DNA of 64,000 bases from Aeromicrobium tamlense (GCF_013408555.1 NZ_JACBZN010000001.1:3303061-3367060), one strand, 5' to 3'. Positions 13,738 to 22,434 are shown, counted from the first letter of the stretch. Made by a program: numbers and translations. Notes: generated by a model not told the origin, from the letters alone.

Positions 13738-14769
13738 ATGAGCGTGTCAGGACGGGTTCGCAGGGCCGCAATCGCCGCCGTCGGCGCGGCTCCCCGACCC
13801 GTGAAGCGGGCGATGTTCGGGGCGCCACGGCGCCACGGCGACCAGGTGCTGCACCCCGACATGCAGGCGCTGCTGGCGCTCATGCGGCTGGAGGCCCCCG
13901 ACCCGGCCTCGACGCCCATCAGCCGCCAGCGTCGCGACCTCGCCCGCGCCGACCGCCTGCTCGGCGGCACCCAGCCGATCGGTGCCGTGACCGAGCGCCA
14001 GATCGCCGGTCCCGCCGGCCCGATCCGGCTGCGGTTCTACACGCCGCGCGACCTGGTCGGCCCGTCGCCGGCCCTCGTCTGGCTTCACGGCGGCGGCTTC
14101 ACGCTCGGCGACCTCGAGAGCCACGACGCCCTGTGCCGGTTCGTGGCGGAGCAGGCGATGGTGCGCGTCGTCGCGGTCGACTACCGGCTGGCGCCCGAGC
14201 ATCCGTTCCCGTCGGCGGTCCAGGACTGCGTCGCCGCGTGGACCTGGGTGTGCGAGAACGCCTCCGCGCTGGCGATCGACGCCGACCGGATCGCGGTGGG
14301 CGGCGACAGCGCCGGCGGCAACCTCGCCACCGTGGTGGCGCAGGAGATGGTGCGCTCCGGCGGACCCGTGCCGCGCCTCCAGCTGCTGGTCTACCCCGTC
14401 ACCGACTTCACGACGATCCGCCAGAGCCGGCGCGACTTCGGCCGTGGCTACTTCCTCACCGAGGACCTCATGGAGGAGTTCACCGGCGCGTACCTCGTGC
14501 GCGACGAGGACCGCACCGACCCGCGGATCTCGCCGATCCACGGCGACCTGCACGACCTGCCGCCGGCCCACGTGGTGACCGCGGCGTTCGACCCGCTGCG
14601 CGACGAGGGCGAGGCGTACGCCGAGGCGCTCCGCGAGGCCGGGGTCGGCGTCTCGCTCGTGCGCGAGCCGGGACTCATCCACGGCTTCGCCACGATGGTC
14701 GGCTTCGGCACGGCCGCGCCCGCGGCGGTGCGCCGCTTCGCGGCCGAGCTGCAGCGCGGCCTGGTCTGA
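13738..14769 (+). CDS. Alpha/beta hydrolase (HSL/acetyl-hydrolase family)
   Basis: A 343-residue esterase or lipase of the hormone-sensitive-lipase family. It has the oxyanion motif WLHGGGF, nucleophile Ser in GGDSAGGNLA, and the acid and histidine in FDPLRDEGEAYAE and GLIHGFATM. No signal peptide is seen, so it acts in the cytoplasm, probably on short acyl esters. The start ATG 13738 (MSVSGRVRRAAIAAVG) has TACGTT (13725-13730) seven bases upstream and no Shine-Dalgarno. It is convergent with mshD, one base apart. Confidence 0.88.
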   Translation: MSVSGRVRRAAIAAVGAAPRPVKRAMFGAPRRHGDQVLHPDMQALLALMRLEAPDPASTPISRQRRDLARADRLLGGTQPIGAVTERQIAGPAGPIRLRFYTPRDLVGPSPALVWLHGGGFTLGDLESHDALCRFVAEQAMVRVVAVDYRLAPEHPFPSAVQDCVAAWTWVCENASALAIDADRIAVGGDSAGGNLATVVAQEMVRSGGPVPRLQLLVYPVTDFTTIRQSRRDFGRGYFLTEDLMEEFTGAYLVRDEDRTDPRISPIHGDLHDLPPAHVVTAAFDPLRDEGEAYAEALREAGVGVSLVREPGLIHGFATMVGFGTAAPAAVRRFAAELQRGLV

Positions 14770-14770
14770 G

Positions 14771-15565
14771 TCAGGCGCGCGCGGCGTACAGGACGTCGCG
14801 CGCCTTCTCGGTGAACCCGAGGCCGCGGTAGACGGCCAGGGCCGGGTCGTTGTCGCCCTCGACGTAGAGGTCGATCGCGGACACGCCCCGGCTCCACAGG
14901 TGGCGCAGGCCGATCGCGGTGAGCGCCTTGCCCAGTCCGCCGCCGTGCGCCGCGGGGTCGACGCCCACGACGTAGACCTCGCCCACGCCGTCCTCGACCT
15001 TGGTCCAGTGGAAGCCGACGACCTCATCGTCGCGCTCGGCCACGAACAGTCCCGCGGGGTCGAACCACTCCTGCGCGCGGCGGCGGTCGAAGTCGGCGCG
15101 ATCCATCGCGCCCTGCTCGGGGTGCGAGGCGAACGCGCGCCCGTTGACCGCGACGATCGCGTCGGCGTCCTCCTCGCGGAAGGAGCGCAGCGTGACGCCG
15201 GCCGGCGTCACGACCTCGGGCACGACCGCCTCGGCCGTGGTCAGGACGAGCAGCGTGCGCTCGGCGTGCAGGCCCGCGGCGGCGGCGAGCGCCTGCGCGC
15301 CGGGCAGGTCGCCGTGCGCCCAGAACCGGGTCTCGCCGCGCTCGACGAGGTCGTCGACGAGGGCTCGCCCGCGGCCCTGGCGCCGGTAGCGCGGGTGCAC
15401 GACGAACTCGACGGGCGCGTCACCGACCGCGACCGCCCCGACGACCTCGTCGTAGCGCTCCAGCCGCAGCGGGCTGCCGTCGCGCAGCGCGATCGTGGTG
15501 GCCTCGTTGAACGGGGCGACGCCGTCGGCCTCGAGGGCGGACTCGGCCAGGTCCAGCAGGGTCAT
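14771..15565 (-). CDS. mshD: Mycothiol synthase
   Basis: A 264-residue protein with two GNAT acetyltransferase domains (about 1-130 and 135-264). It transfers acetyl from acetyl-CoA to Cys-GlcN-Ins in the last step of mycothiol synthesis. The C-terminal domain has the acetyl-CoA loop VDPAAHGGGLGKALTAIGL and the MshD-typical LYVEGDNDPALAVYRGLGF. The start ATG 15565 overlaps the upstream stop codon as ATGA, so translation is coupled to the carboxyltransferase. Presence of mshD places the organism in the actinobacteria that use mycothiol as redox buffer. Confidence 0.92.
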   Translation of the reverse strand: MTLLDLAESALEADGVAPFNEATTIALRDGSPLRLERYDEVVGAVAVGDAPVEFVVHPRYRRQGRGRALVDDLVERGETRFWAHGDLPGAQALAAAAGLHAERTLLVLTTAEAVVPEVVTPAGVTLRSFREEDADAIVAVNGRAFASHPEQGAMDRADFDRRRAQEWFDPAGLFVAERDDEVVGFHWTKVEDGVGEVYVVGVDPAAHGGGLGKALTAIGLRHLWSRGVSAIDLYVEGDNDPALAVYRGLGFTEKARDVLYAARA

Positions 15566-16989
15566 GCGCGTCCTCGCAGCTCTCGCAGGTGGTGGGCGAC
15601 CTCGGCCGCGAGGGCGCGGGCGAAGGCCTCGGGATCGTCGCCCTCCGGCTCGGGCACCAGGTGGTGCACCGCGCCCGACTCGTACAGGTCGAACGCGCTG
15701 ATCCGCTGCTCGGTGGCCAGCTGGGCGGCATGGTCGACGTCGCCGAAGACGATCGCGCTCGCGCCCTCGGGCGGCAGCGGCGACAGCCACGAGTTCTCTG
15801 CGGCGATCGTGCGCGAGGCGGGCAGCAGCGCGAGCGCCCCGCCGCCGCAGCCCTGGCCCAGCAGCACCGACACCGAGGGCACCCGCATCGTCGACATCGA
15901 GCTGATGCAGCGGGCGATCTCCCCGGCGATGGCGCCCTGCTCGGCGTCGGGCGAGAGCTCGGCGCCCGGGGTGTCGATGAACGACACGAGCGGCAGGCCC
16001 AGCTCGTTCGCCAGCTTCATGCCGCGGCGCGCCTCGCGCAGGGCCGCGGGGCCCATCGGCTTGATCCGGCTCTGGGTGGTGCGGTCCTGGCCGATCACGA
16101 TGCACGGCTCGCCGTCGATGCGGGCCAGGGCGACGATCATCGCGGCGTCGCGCTCGCCGCGCTCGGTGCCCTGGAGCCGGATGATCTCGTCGGTGCCCCA
16201 GCGCAGCACCTCGCGGACGCCGGGACGGTCGGGCGTGCGGGTCAGCAGGACCGAGTCCCACGCGTCGTGGCGGCGCTCGGTGGCCGCGGGTCGTCGCTCG
16301 CGGCTGGACTCGCCGGGCGGGTCGATGAGGATCGACAGCGCCGTGTCGACCATGAACGGCAGCTCCTCGGGCATGACGACGGCGTCGATGATGCCGCGGT
16401 TCGCGAGGTTGTCCGAGGTCTGGATGCCGGGCGGGAACGGCGCGCCGTTGAGCAGCTCGTAGACCTTGGGGCCGAGGAAGCCGATGAGGGCGCCCGGCTC
16501 GGCGATCGTGATGTGGCCCAGCGAGCCCCACGACGCGAAGACGCCGCCGGTCGTGGGGTGGCGCAGGTAGATCAGGTACGGCAGGCCGGCGGCCTTGTGG
16601 TCCATAAGGGCGCGCGAGATGTCGACCATCCGGACGAACGCGGGCGTGCCCTCCTGCATGCGGGTGCCGCCCGAGGCGGTGGTGGCCAGCACGGGGATGC
16701 CCTCGGCGGTGGCGCGGCGCACCGCTCGCACGATGCGCTCGGCGGCCACCTGCCCGATCGAGCCGGCGAGGAACTTGAACTCGTTGACGAGCACCGCGAC
16801 GGGCCGGCCGCGCATCAGGGCGCGCCCGGTGATCACCGATTCGTCGGTGCCGGCACGCTCGGCGGCGGCCAGCAGATCGGTGCGGTACGGCTCGGGGTGC
16901 ACGGTGTGGTCCACGGGCTCGTCCCACGACTCCCACGAATCGGGGTCGAGGACGAGGTCGATCAGCTCACGAGCGGTCAGGCGGGACAC
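15562..16989 (-). CDS. accD: Acyl-CoA carboxylase carboxyltransferase, AccD-AccA fused type
   Basis: A 475-residue carboxyltransferase subunit in which the beta half (about 1-230) and alpha half (about 235-475) are in one chain. Recognisable segments include ATTASGGTRMQEGTPAF, GPKVYELLNGAPFPPG, FIDTPGAELSPDAEQGAIAG and LLGQGCGGGALALLPA. It transfers carboxyl from biotin to acetyl- or propionyl-CoA and would need a biotinylated partner not found in this window. Mycobacterial AccD3 is the nearest type I know. The GTG at 16989 (VSRLTARELIDLVLD) has CATACT seven bases upstream, a leaderless layout. It is divergent from manC and heads an operon with mshD. Confidence 0.88.
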   Translation of the reverse strand: MSRLTARELIDLVLDPDSWESWDEPVDHTVHPEPYRTDLLAAAERAGTDESVITGRALMRGRPVAVLVNEFKFLAGSIGQVAAERIVRAVRRATAEGIPVLATTASGGTRMQEGTPAFVRMVDISRALMDHKAAGLPYLIYLRHPTTGGVFASWGSLGHITIAEPGALIGFLGPKVYELLNGAPFPPGIQTSDNLANRGIIDAVVMPEELPFMVDTALSILIDPPGESSRERRPAATERRHDAWDSVLLTRTPDRPGVREVLRWGTDEIIRLQGTERGERDAAMIVALARIDGEPCIVIGQDRTTQSRIKPMGPAALREARRGMKLANELGLPLVSFIDTPGAELSPDAEQGAIAGEIARCISSMSTMRVPSVSVLLGQGCGGGALALLPASRTIAAENSWLSPLPPEGASAIVFGDVDHAAQLATEQRISAFDLYESGAVHHLVPEPEGDDPEAFARALAAEVAHHLRELRGRA

Positions 16990-17062
16990 GGCACCCAGTA
17001 TGGCCGGGATCGGGAGAGTCGACCGACCGCGAGGGGCGCGGCGGACCACTACAGTGACGGCC

Positions 17063-18115
17063 GTGTCCACCTTCCACGCCATCATTCCCGCCGGCGGAGC
17101 CGGGACGCGACTGTGGCCGCTGTCGCGGAAGGCGCGCCCGAAGTTCCTGCTCGACCTCGAGGGGACCGGGCGCACGCTGATCCAGCAGACGTGGGACCGG
17201 ATGCTCCCGCTCGCCTCGCCCGAGCACGTGCACGTGGTGTCCGGAGCGGCCCACGCCGGCGCCATCGCGGCCCAGCTGCCCGAGCTGGTGAACCTGCTGC
17301 TCGAGCCGTCGCCGCGCGACTCGATGCCCGCCATCGGCCTGGCCGCCGCGATCATCGAGCGCGCCGATCCCGACGCGGTCGTGGGCTCGTTCGCCGCCGA
17401 CCACCGCATCCCCGACCCCGACCGGTTCGCCGACGCCGTGCGCGAGGCGATCGCGGTGGCCGAGCAGGGCTACGTCGTCACGATCGGCATCGAGCCGACC
17501 GAGCCGTCCACGGCGTTCGGCTACATCGCCGCGGGCGAGCCGCTCGAGGACTTCGCGTCGGCACGCGCCGTGCGCACGTTCGTCGAGAAGCCCGACGAGG
17601 AGACCGCGCGCGGCTACCTGGCCTCGGGCGACTTCGTGTGGAACGCCGGGATGTTCGTCGCGCGCGCCTCGGTGCTGCTCGACTCGCTCGCGCGCTTCCA
17701 GCCCGACCTCGCGGCGGGCCTGCGCGCCATCGCGGCCGCGTGGGGCAGCCCGGCGTTCGTCGCCGAGCTGGAGCGCACCTGGCCCACCCTCACCACGATC
17801 GCGATCGACCACGCCGTGGCCGAGCCCGTCGCTGCCGAGGGCGGGATGGCCGTGGTGCCCGCCACCTTCGGCTGGGACGACCTCGGCGACTTCGCCTCGA
17901 TCGCGCCGCTCGGGTCCTCGCCCGACGTGCTCTGGGTCGACGCCGACGGCGTGGCCCGCGGGCAGGACGGCGTGCAGATCGCCGTGCTCGGCCTGCGGAA
18001 CGTGGCCGTCGTCCAGACCGACGACGCCGTGCTCGTGCTCGACCTCGCGCAGTCGCAGCGCGTGAAGGAGATCGTCGCGCAGCTGCCCGGACTCGACCGC
18101 GACGACCTGCTCTAG
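17063..18115 (+). CDS. manC: Mannose-1-phosphate guanylyltransferase
   Basis: A 350-residue nucleotidyltransferase making GDP-mannose from mannose-1-phosphate and GTP. The signature PAGGAGTRLWPLSRKARPKF is at the N-terminus, SFAADHRIPDPDRF carries the metal-binding region, FVEKPDEETA is the sugar-binding segment, and FGWDDLGDF is typical of the family. The single-domain length fits actinobacterial ManC without a fused isomerase. TACAGT (17050-17055) precedes the GTG at 17063 by seven bases; another GTG at 17054 lies within this -10 and is unlikely. ManA and the HAD enzyme encoded 1-3 kb away would supply its substrate. Confidence 0.93.
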   Translation: MSTFHAIIPAGGAGTRLWPLSRKARPKFLLDLEGTGRTLIQQTWDRMLPLASPEHVHVVSGAAHAGAIAAQLPELVNLLLEPSPRDSMPAIGLAAAIIERADPDAVVGSFAADHRIPDPDRFADAVREAIAVAEQGYVVTIGIEPTEPSTAFGYIAAGEPLEDFASARAVRTFVEKPDEETARGYLASGDFVWNAGMFVARASVLLDSLARFQPDLAAGLRAIAAAWGSPAFVAELERTWPTLTTIAIDHAVAEPVAAEGGMAVVPATFGWDDLGDFASIAPLGSSPDVLWVDADGVARGQDGVQIAVLGLRNVAVVQTDDAVLVLDLAQSQRVKEIVAQLPGLDRDDLL

Positions 18116-18124
18116 GAGGCGACG

Positions 18125-18496
18125 ATGGCGCGATGGCCGCAGCAGGTCTACGGGGCGGGCTCGGACCCCGACCCGCGGTTCACGCTGGCGAACGAGCGCA
18201 CGTTCCTGGCCTGGATCCGTACGTCGGGGGCCTTGTTCGCGCTCGCCCTGGCGCTCGAGGTGCTCGACCTCGCGCTCACGCCGTGGGTCCGGGACGTGAT
18301 CGTCGTGCTGCTCGCCGCCGGTGCGCTGTGGGGCGCCGTCGGCTCGTGGCTGAGCTGGGCGCGCACCGAGCGCGCGCTGCGCACGGACATGTCCCTCCCC
18401 GGTGGCGGGCCCTACCTCGTGCTCGCGGCCTTCCTCGTCCTCGCGGTCGCGCTGTTCCTGATCGACGTGGCGGTCATCCGGGGCTTCGGGTCGTGA
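18125..18496 (+). CDS. DUF202 (YidH-like) membrane protein
   Basis: A 123-residue protein with three membrane helices and the DUF202 signature RFTLANERTFLAWIRTSGALF near the N-terminus, split here as RFTLANERTFLAWIRT. The role of this family is not established. TAGGAGG lies five bases before the ATG, and the TAG inside it is the manC stop, so it is coupled to manC. A second DUF202 gene overlaps its end, a frequent tandem arrangement. Confidence 0.88.
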   Translation: MARWPQQVYGAGSDPDPRFTLANERTFLAWIRTSGALFALALALEVLDLALTPWVRDVIVVLLAAGALWGAVGSWLSWARTERALRTDMSLPGGGPYLVLAAFLVLAVALFLIDVAVIRGFGS

Positions 18497-18795
18497 CCGA
18501 GCACCGCGAGCCCACCGAGCGCACGGTCCTGGCCTGGCAGCGCACGCTGCTCAGCCTCGTGGTGATGTTCGTGGTGACGGCGCGGATCGCGCTGGAGGGC
18601 GACCGGGCGTGGACGTTCGTGCTGGCGTCCGTCGCGGCGGTGCTGATGCTCGTGCTCTTCGTGCCCCTGCACCTGAGGTCACGACGCCTGCCGGAGCAGG
18701 CCCTGGTCCTGCGCGACGGCAAGGCGCCCTTGCTGCTCGCCGCCTCGCTCGCGCTGCCGGCCGCCGCCCTGCTGCTGCAGGTGGCCCTGCGCTGA
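18493..18795 (+). CDS. DUF202-type small membrane protein
   Basis: A 100-residue protein with three hydrophobic helices and the short DUF202 motif ERTVLAWQRTLLS at residues about 10-22. The GTG start overlaps the upstream stop as GTGA, indicating coupled translation and probably a hetero-oligomer with the preceding DUF202 protein. Function is unknown. The stop codon is immediately followed by the long hairpin at 18796. Confidence 0.85.
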   Translation: MTEHREPTERTVLAWQRTLLSLVVMFVVTARIALEGDRAWTFVLASVAAVLMLVLFVPLHLRSRRLPEQALVLRDGKAPLLLAASLALPAAALLLQVALR

Positions 18796-18860
18796 CCGAG
18801 ATGTGCTCCATCTTCGACGTTTGGAACGGCGTGAAAGGTCGAAGATGGAGCACATCTCGG
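18796..18860. terminator. Long perfect inverted repeat between convergent genes
   Basis: A 23-bp perfect stem (18796-18818 with 18838-18860; arm starts CCGAGATGTGCTCC) encloses a 19-base loop in which TTT/AAA can pair further. It lies between the DUF202 gene stop and the manA stop, so a bidirectional terminator is the simplest role. There is no T tract on either side. The outer AGATGTG is shared with a second hairpin at 20890. Confidence 0.7.
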
Positions 18861-18869
18861 TACGGGCGG

Positions 18870-20081
18870 TCAGGGGATCGCGCGCACGGGCCGGTGGCCC
18901 ACCAGGTCCTTGAGCTCGGAGTCGGGCGTGCCCGGCCCGGGCAGGTAGATCTGCGCGACCTCGCCGGTGCCCACGAGGGTCAGGTCGCCGTCCTCCGCGT
19001 CGGTGTAGACCGTCTCGCCGCGGCTGAGCGCCATCTTCTCGCCCTGCGCGTTGAGCAGCTGCACCGCGCCGCCGATGCACATGACGATCGAGTGGCTCGC
19101 CGCGATGATCGAGACGCCGTCGGGGTCGGCCGGCGACACCTGCGTGACCGCGAGCGCGAACTCCTCGACCTCGGGGTGGTAGACCTCGGTCGAGAACGAC
19201 GGGTAGCCCGGCTCGACGCGCGCGACGCGGGCCATGCCGGCCTCGAGGCAGCGGATCAGGCCCTCTGGGTCGAGCGCCTTGCGGGTGAGGCCCGCGCGCA
19301 TGACGTTGTCGGAGTTCGCCATGGCCTCCAGGCACAGGCCCGACAGGTGCGCGTGGATGACGCCGGTGCCCAGGAACATCGCCTCGCCCGGCTGCAGCGT
19401 GAAGCGGTTGAGCAGCAGCGACACCACGATGCCGACGTCGTCGGGGTGGTGGCGGGCGATCATCGCGGCGGTGCTGTAGGCCCGCTTGATGTCGACGCCG
19501 TCGTGGACGAGCGCCTTGCACTGGATGACGACCTGGGCGATCTCCGCCGGCGGCGGGGGAGCGATCAGCAGGTTCTCCAGGACGCGAACGATCCCCTTGA
19601 AGCCCGTCTTGGCGCGCAGGGTCGCCGAGGCGGCGTTGATCGTGGGAGTGTCCAGCTGGGCGAACACGCGCAGGATCTCGGCGGTGGGCCGGAAGCCGAC
19701 GAGGGTGTCGAACGTGCTGAGCGCGTAGACCATCTCGGGCTTGTGGTTCGGGTCCTTGAACACGCGCTGCGGGGAGTCGAGCGGGACGCCCGCGGCCTCC
19801 TCGCGCGCGAACCCCTCACGCGCCTCGGCCTGCCCGGGGTGCACCTGGATCGACAGCGGCTGCTCGGCCGCGAGGATCTTCAGCATGAACGGGACCTCGC
19901 CGGCGATGTCGGACAGCGGTCGCAGACCCTCGGCCGTCTCGACCTGCGAGGGGGCCAGCGGATGGGTGCCGAGCCACATCTCGGCGACCGGCTCGCCGGA
20001 CACCGTCCGCCCCAGGAAACGCGGAATGTCGCTCGTGGAGCCCCAGTCGTACGCCTGGGTCATGTTGTGCAGACGGCGCAT
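18870..20081 (-). CDS. manA: Mannose-6-phosphate isomerase, class I
   Basis: A 403-residue zinc enzyme interconverting fructose-6-phosphate and mannose-6-phosphate. Class I features are QAYDWGSTSDIPRFLG at the N-terminus, LSIQVHPGQAEAREGFA with the zinc-binding Gln and His, and DPNHKPEMVYAL with a further zinc ligand Glu. HAHLSGLCLEAMANSDNVMR closes the active site. The start ATG 20081 has TACTGT (minus strand 20094-20089) seven bases upstream. It is divergent from the HAD gene with only 24 bases between the two start codons. Confidence 0.95.
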   Translation of the reverse strand: MRRLHNMTQAYDWGSTSDIPRFLGRTVSGEPVAEMWLGTHPLAPSQVETAEGLRPLSDIAGEVPFMLKILAAEQPLSIQVHPGQAEAREGFAREEAAGVPLDSPQRVFKDPNHKPEMVYALSTFDTLVGFRPTAEILRVFAQLDTPTINAASATLRAKTGFKGIVRVLENLLIAPPPPAEIAQVVIQCKALVHDGVDIKRAYSTAAMIARHHPDDVGIVVSLLLNRFTLQPGEAMFLGTGVIHAHLSGLCLEAMANSDNVMRAGLTRKALDPEGLIRCLEAGMARVARVEPGYPSFSTEVYHPEVEEFALAVTQVSPADPDGVSIIAASHSIVMCIGGAVQLLNAQGEKMALSRGETVYTDAEDGDLTLVGTGEVAQIYLPGPGTPDSELKDLVGHRPVRAIP

Positions 20082-20088
20082 GTACTCA

Positions 20089-20098
20089 ACAGTAGACT
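20089..20098. promoter_or_regulatory. Overlapping divergent -10 elements of manA and the HAD gene
   Basis: ACAGTAGACT contains TACTGT on the minus strand (20094-20089) and TAGACT on the plus strand (20093-20098), sharing two bases. Each is exactly seven bases from its start codon (ATG 20081 leftward, GTG 20106 rightward). Two polymerases could not occupy both at once, so expression of the two genes may be mutually exclusive per event or controlled together. Confidence 0.55.
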
Positions 20099-20105
20099 CC
20101 CTCGC

Positions 20106-20864
20106 GTGTCCGGACCCCGACTCGTCGCGTTCGATCTCGACGACACGCTCGCCCCGTCGAAGTGCGCGATCCCCGCGCCCATCGGCGAGCTGCTGATCCG
20201 GCTCGCCGAGCGGGTCGAGGTGGCGATCATCTCCGGCGGCCAGCTGGAGCAGTTCCGCAAGCAGGTCGTCGAGCAGCTGCCGCCGGCGCCCGCCGAGGTC
20301 CTCGAGCGGATCCACCTGCTGCCCACGTGCGGCACGCAGTACTACCGGCTGCGCGGCGAGGAGATCGTCACCGTCTACGCCCACCGGCTGACCGAGGACG
20401 AGCGCGACCGCGCCCTCGCCGCCGTCGAGCAGGAGGCGAGGCGGCTCGGCCTGTGGGAGTCGCAGACGTGGGGCGACATCCTGGAGGACCGCGGCTCGCA
20501 GATCACGTTCTCCGCGCTGGGCCAGAAGGCGCCCATCGACGCGAAGATGGCGTGGGACCCCGACGGTCGCAAGAAGGGCGCCCTGCGCGACGCCGTGGCG
20601 GCCGTGCTGCCCGACCTCGAGGTGCGCTCGGGCGGCTCGACCTCGGTGGACATCACCCACCGTGGCATCGACAAGGCCTACGGGATGCGGCAGCTGGCCG
20701 ACGCCACCGGCATCGGCCTGGACGCCATGCTCTTCGTGGGCGACCGCCTCGACCCCGAGGGCAACGACTACCCGGTGCTCGCGCTCGGCGTCGACTGCCA
20801 CGCGGTCGGGGGCTGGCAGGACACCGTGGACTACCTCGAGGGCCTCATCCCCACCCTCGGCTGA
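20106..20864 (+). CDS. HAD-IIB family phosphatase, phosphomannomutase-like
   Basis: A 252-residue haloacid-dehalogenase superfamily protein of subclass IIB. Motif I is FDLDDTLAPSK with Asp10 and Asp12; ISGGQLEQFRKQV resembles motif II, and GDRLDPEGNDYPVLALG is motif IV. Length and the pattern around THRGIDKAYGMRQL resemble eukaryotic-type phosphomannomutase (about 246 residues). Its position between manC and manA supports mannose-6-phosphate to mannose-1-phosphate conversion, but a sugar phosphatase role cannot be excluded. The GTG at 20106 follows TAGACT by seven bases. The C-terminus runs toward the hairpin at 20890. Confidence 0.8.
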   Translation: MSGPRLVAFDLDDTLAPSKCAIPAPIGELLIRLAERVEVAIISGGQLEQFRKQVVEQLPPAPAEVLERIHLLPTCGTQYYRLRGEEIVTVYAHRLTEDERDRALAAVEQEARRLGLWESQTWGDILEDRGSQITFSALGQKAPIDAKMAWDPDGRKKGALRDAVAAVLPDLEVRSGGSTSVDITHRGIDKAYGMRQLADATGIGLDAMLFVGDRLDPEGNDYPVLALGVDCHAVGGWQDTVDYLEGLIPTLG

Positions 20865-20889
20865 CGCCCGCTCGCGCTCCGCGCGAGCC

Positions 20890-20958
20890 AGATGTGTAGC
20901 GGTATCCACCCTTTTTCCGGTGGTTGACGCCGAAAAGGGTGGACAGCGCTACAGATCT
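20890..20958. terminator. Long imperfect inverted repeat between convergent genes
   Basis: The arms 20890-20917 and 20932-20958 (left arm starts AGATGTGTAGCG, inner part TCCACCC then T-run) pair over about 27 positions with three mismatches and a small bulge; CGG/CCG can extend the stem to a 9-base loop. The descending strand carries runs of T (left arm) and A (right arm). It separates the HAD gene from glnR. TTCGCC-GGA-GGCGAA at 20961-20975 forms a further short hairpin. Confidence 0.65.
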
Positions 20959-21014
20959 CGTTCGCCGGAGGCGAAGGTCAGGCGGAGCCGCCGGAGGCGA
21001 ACGCTACGAGGAGG

Positions 21015-21770
21015 TCAGGCGCGGCCGGCGACCTGGCGGCGGGCCGACTCCTGGCGCTCGGCGGCGCGGTCCGCGGCGGCCTCGCCGGGCTCGCGGCGCG
21101 AGACGAAGCGGTAGCCGACGTTGCGGACGGTGCCGATGAGGGTCTCGTTCTCGGGGCCGAGCTTGGCGCGGAGACGACGCACGTGGACGTCGACGGTGCG
21201 GGTGCCGCCGAAGTAGTCGTAGCCCCACACCTCCTGCAGCAGCTGCTGGCGGGTGAACACGCGGCCGGGGTGCTGGGCGAGGAACTTCAGGAGCTCGAAC
21301 TCCTTGAAGGTGAGGTCGAGGACGCGGCTGTCGAGCTTGGCCGTGTAGGTGACGTCGTCGACCACGAGGCCGCTGGCGCTGATGATGTGGCTGTCGTCCT
21401 CGGACTTGTCGCCGTCGGCGGCGACGCGGCCCATGCTCAGGCGCAGGCGGGCCTCGAGCTCGGCGGGGCCGGCGGTGGTGAGGATGACGTCGTCCATGCC
21501 CCAGTCGGCGGCGGCGACGGTGAGGCCGCCCTCGGTGAGGATGAGGATGAGCGGGCACTCGATGCCCGTAGTGCGCAGGACGCGGGTGAGGCTGCGGACC
21601 TGGGCGAGGTCATGGCGCCCGTCGACCAGGACGGCGTCGCACTGGGGCGCGTCGATGAGCGCGCTGGCCTCGGCGGGGAGGATCTTCACGTGGTGGGGGA
21701 GCAGCGCCAGTGACGGCAGCACCTCGACGGACGACTGGGTGCTCTTCGTCAGCAGCAGCAGGTGGGACAC
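21015..21770 (-). CDS. glnR: GlnR-like nitrogen response regulator
   Basis: A 251-residue OmpR-family regulator. The receiver half (about 1-110) matches actinobacterial Gln[36 protein letters not shown] and [18 protein letters not shown]. Asp50 is present but the usual acidic pocket is not, as in orphan GlnR proteins thought to work without phosphorylation. The C-terminal winged helix (about 135-225) is strongly conserved, with [20 protein letters not shown] and [12 protein letters not shown]. It controls nitrogen assimilation genes in relatives. The GTG at 21770 has TAGGAGG ten bases upstream. It is divergent from the thioredoxin gene, the same neighbourhood as M. tuberculosis Rv0814c-Rv0818. 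Confidence 0.92.
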   Translation of the reverse strand: MSHLLLLTKSTQSSVEVLPSLALLPHHVKILPAEASALIDAPQCDAVLVDGRHDLAQVRSLTRVLRTTGIECPLILILTEGGLTVAAADWGMDDVILTTAGPAELEARLRLSMGRVAADGDKSEDDSHIISASGLVVDDVTYTAKLDSRVLDLTFKEFELLKFLAQHPGRVFTRQQLLQEVWGYDYFGGTRTVDVHVRRLRAKLGPENETLIGTVRNVGYRFVSRREPGEAAADRAAERQESARRQVAGRA

Positions 21771-21943
21771 GGTCGGATGGCCTCCTATACACGTCGAGGC
21801 CCCGACGAACGAACCGCGTTCATCGAAGCCTCATTGCCCTGTCGACCATACTTCATGTGATGTGCCCGTGACGAGAGGTGCCGCGGGAATGCGAACCACG
21901 TCACATCGTTGACACATGGTGGACCGATCCAGGAGGAGAGCCG

Positions 21944-22366
21944 ATGACCGGAGTGCAGGTGCTGCTGCTGGCCGTCGTGGTCGCAGGCGTCGGCGCGGCC
22001 GTCATGCGCTGGAAGAACGGCCGGTTCGCCACGACCACGACACGGGACGACGCCGAGCGGCTCGGCCCGGACGACCTCGGCGCCCCGCTCGGCGAGCGCG
22101 CCACGCTGGTCCAGTTCTCCAGTGCCTTCTGCGCCCCGTGCCGGGCGACGCGCCAGGTCCTGGGGCAGGTCACGGGTCTGGTGCCGGGCGTGACCGCCGT
22201 GGAGATCGACGCGGAGGCCGAGCTCGACCTCGTCCGCCGGGTCGGGGTGCTGCGCACGCCCACCGTGCTGGTGCTCGACGCGGGTGGCCGGATCGTCGAG
22301 CGGGCCTCCGGGGCGCCCACGCGCGACCAGGTGCTCGTGGCGCTCGGCCGGGCGATCTCCGCCTGA
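21944..22366 (+). CDS. thiX: Membrane-anchored thioredoxin-like protein (ThiX type)
   Basis: A 140-residue protein with one N-terminal membrane helix (VLLLAVVVAGVGAAVM) and a thioredoxin fold whose redox motif is CAPC at residues 63-66 in FSSAFCAPCRATRQVL; the cis-Pro loop is LRTPTVLVLD. AGGAGG lies seven bases before ATG 21944, and TTGACA at about 21909 could be a -35. It probably reduces or supplies electrons to sulfur carriers of the following operon. Gene order matches mycobacterial thiX beside glnR. Confidence 0.87.
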   Translation: MTGVQVLLLAVVVAGVGAAVMRWKNGRFATTTTRDDAERLGPDDLGAPLGERATLVQFSSAFCAPCRATRQVLGQVTGLVPGVTAVEIDAEAELDLVRRVGVLRTPTVLVLDAGGRIVERASGAPTRDQVLVALGRAISA

Positions 22367-22434
22367 CCGTCTCTCATCGTGGACGTTCGTCTCACATGAC
22401 GGGATGCGGACGCAGGGCGACAGGGTCGTGCCCC

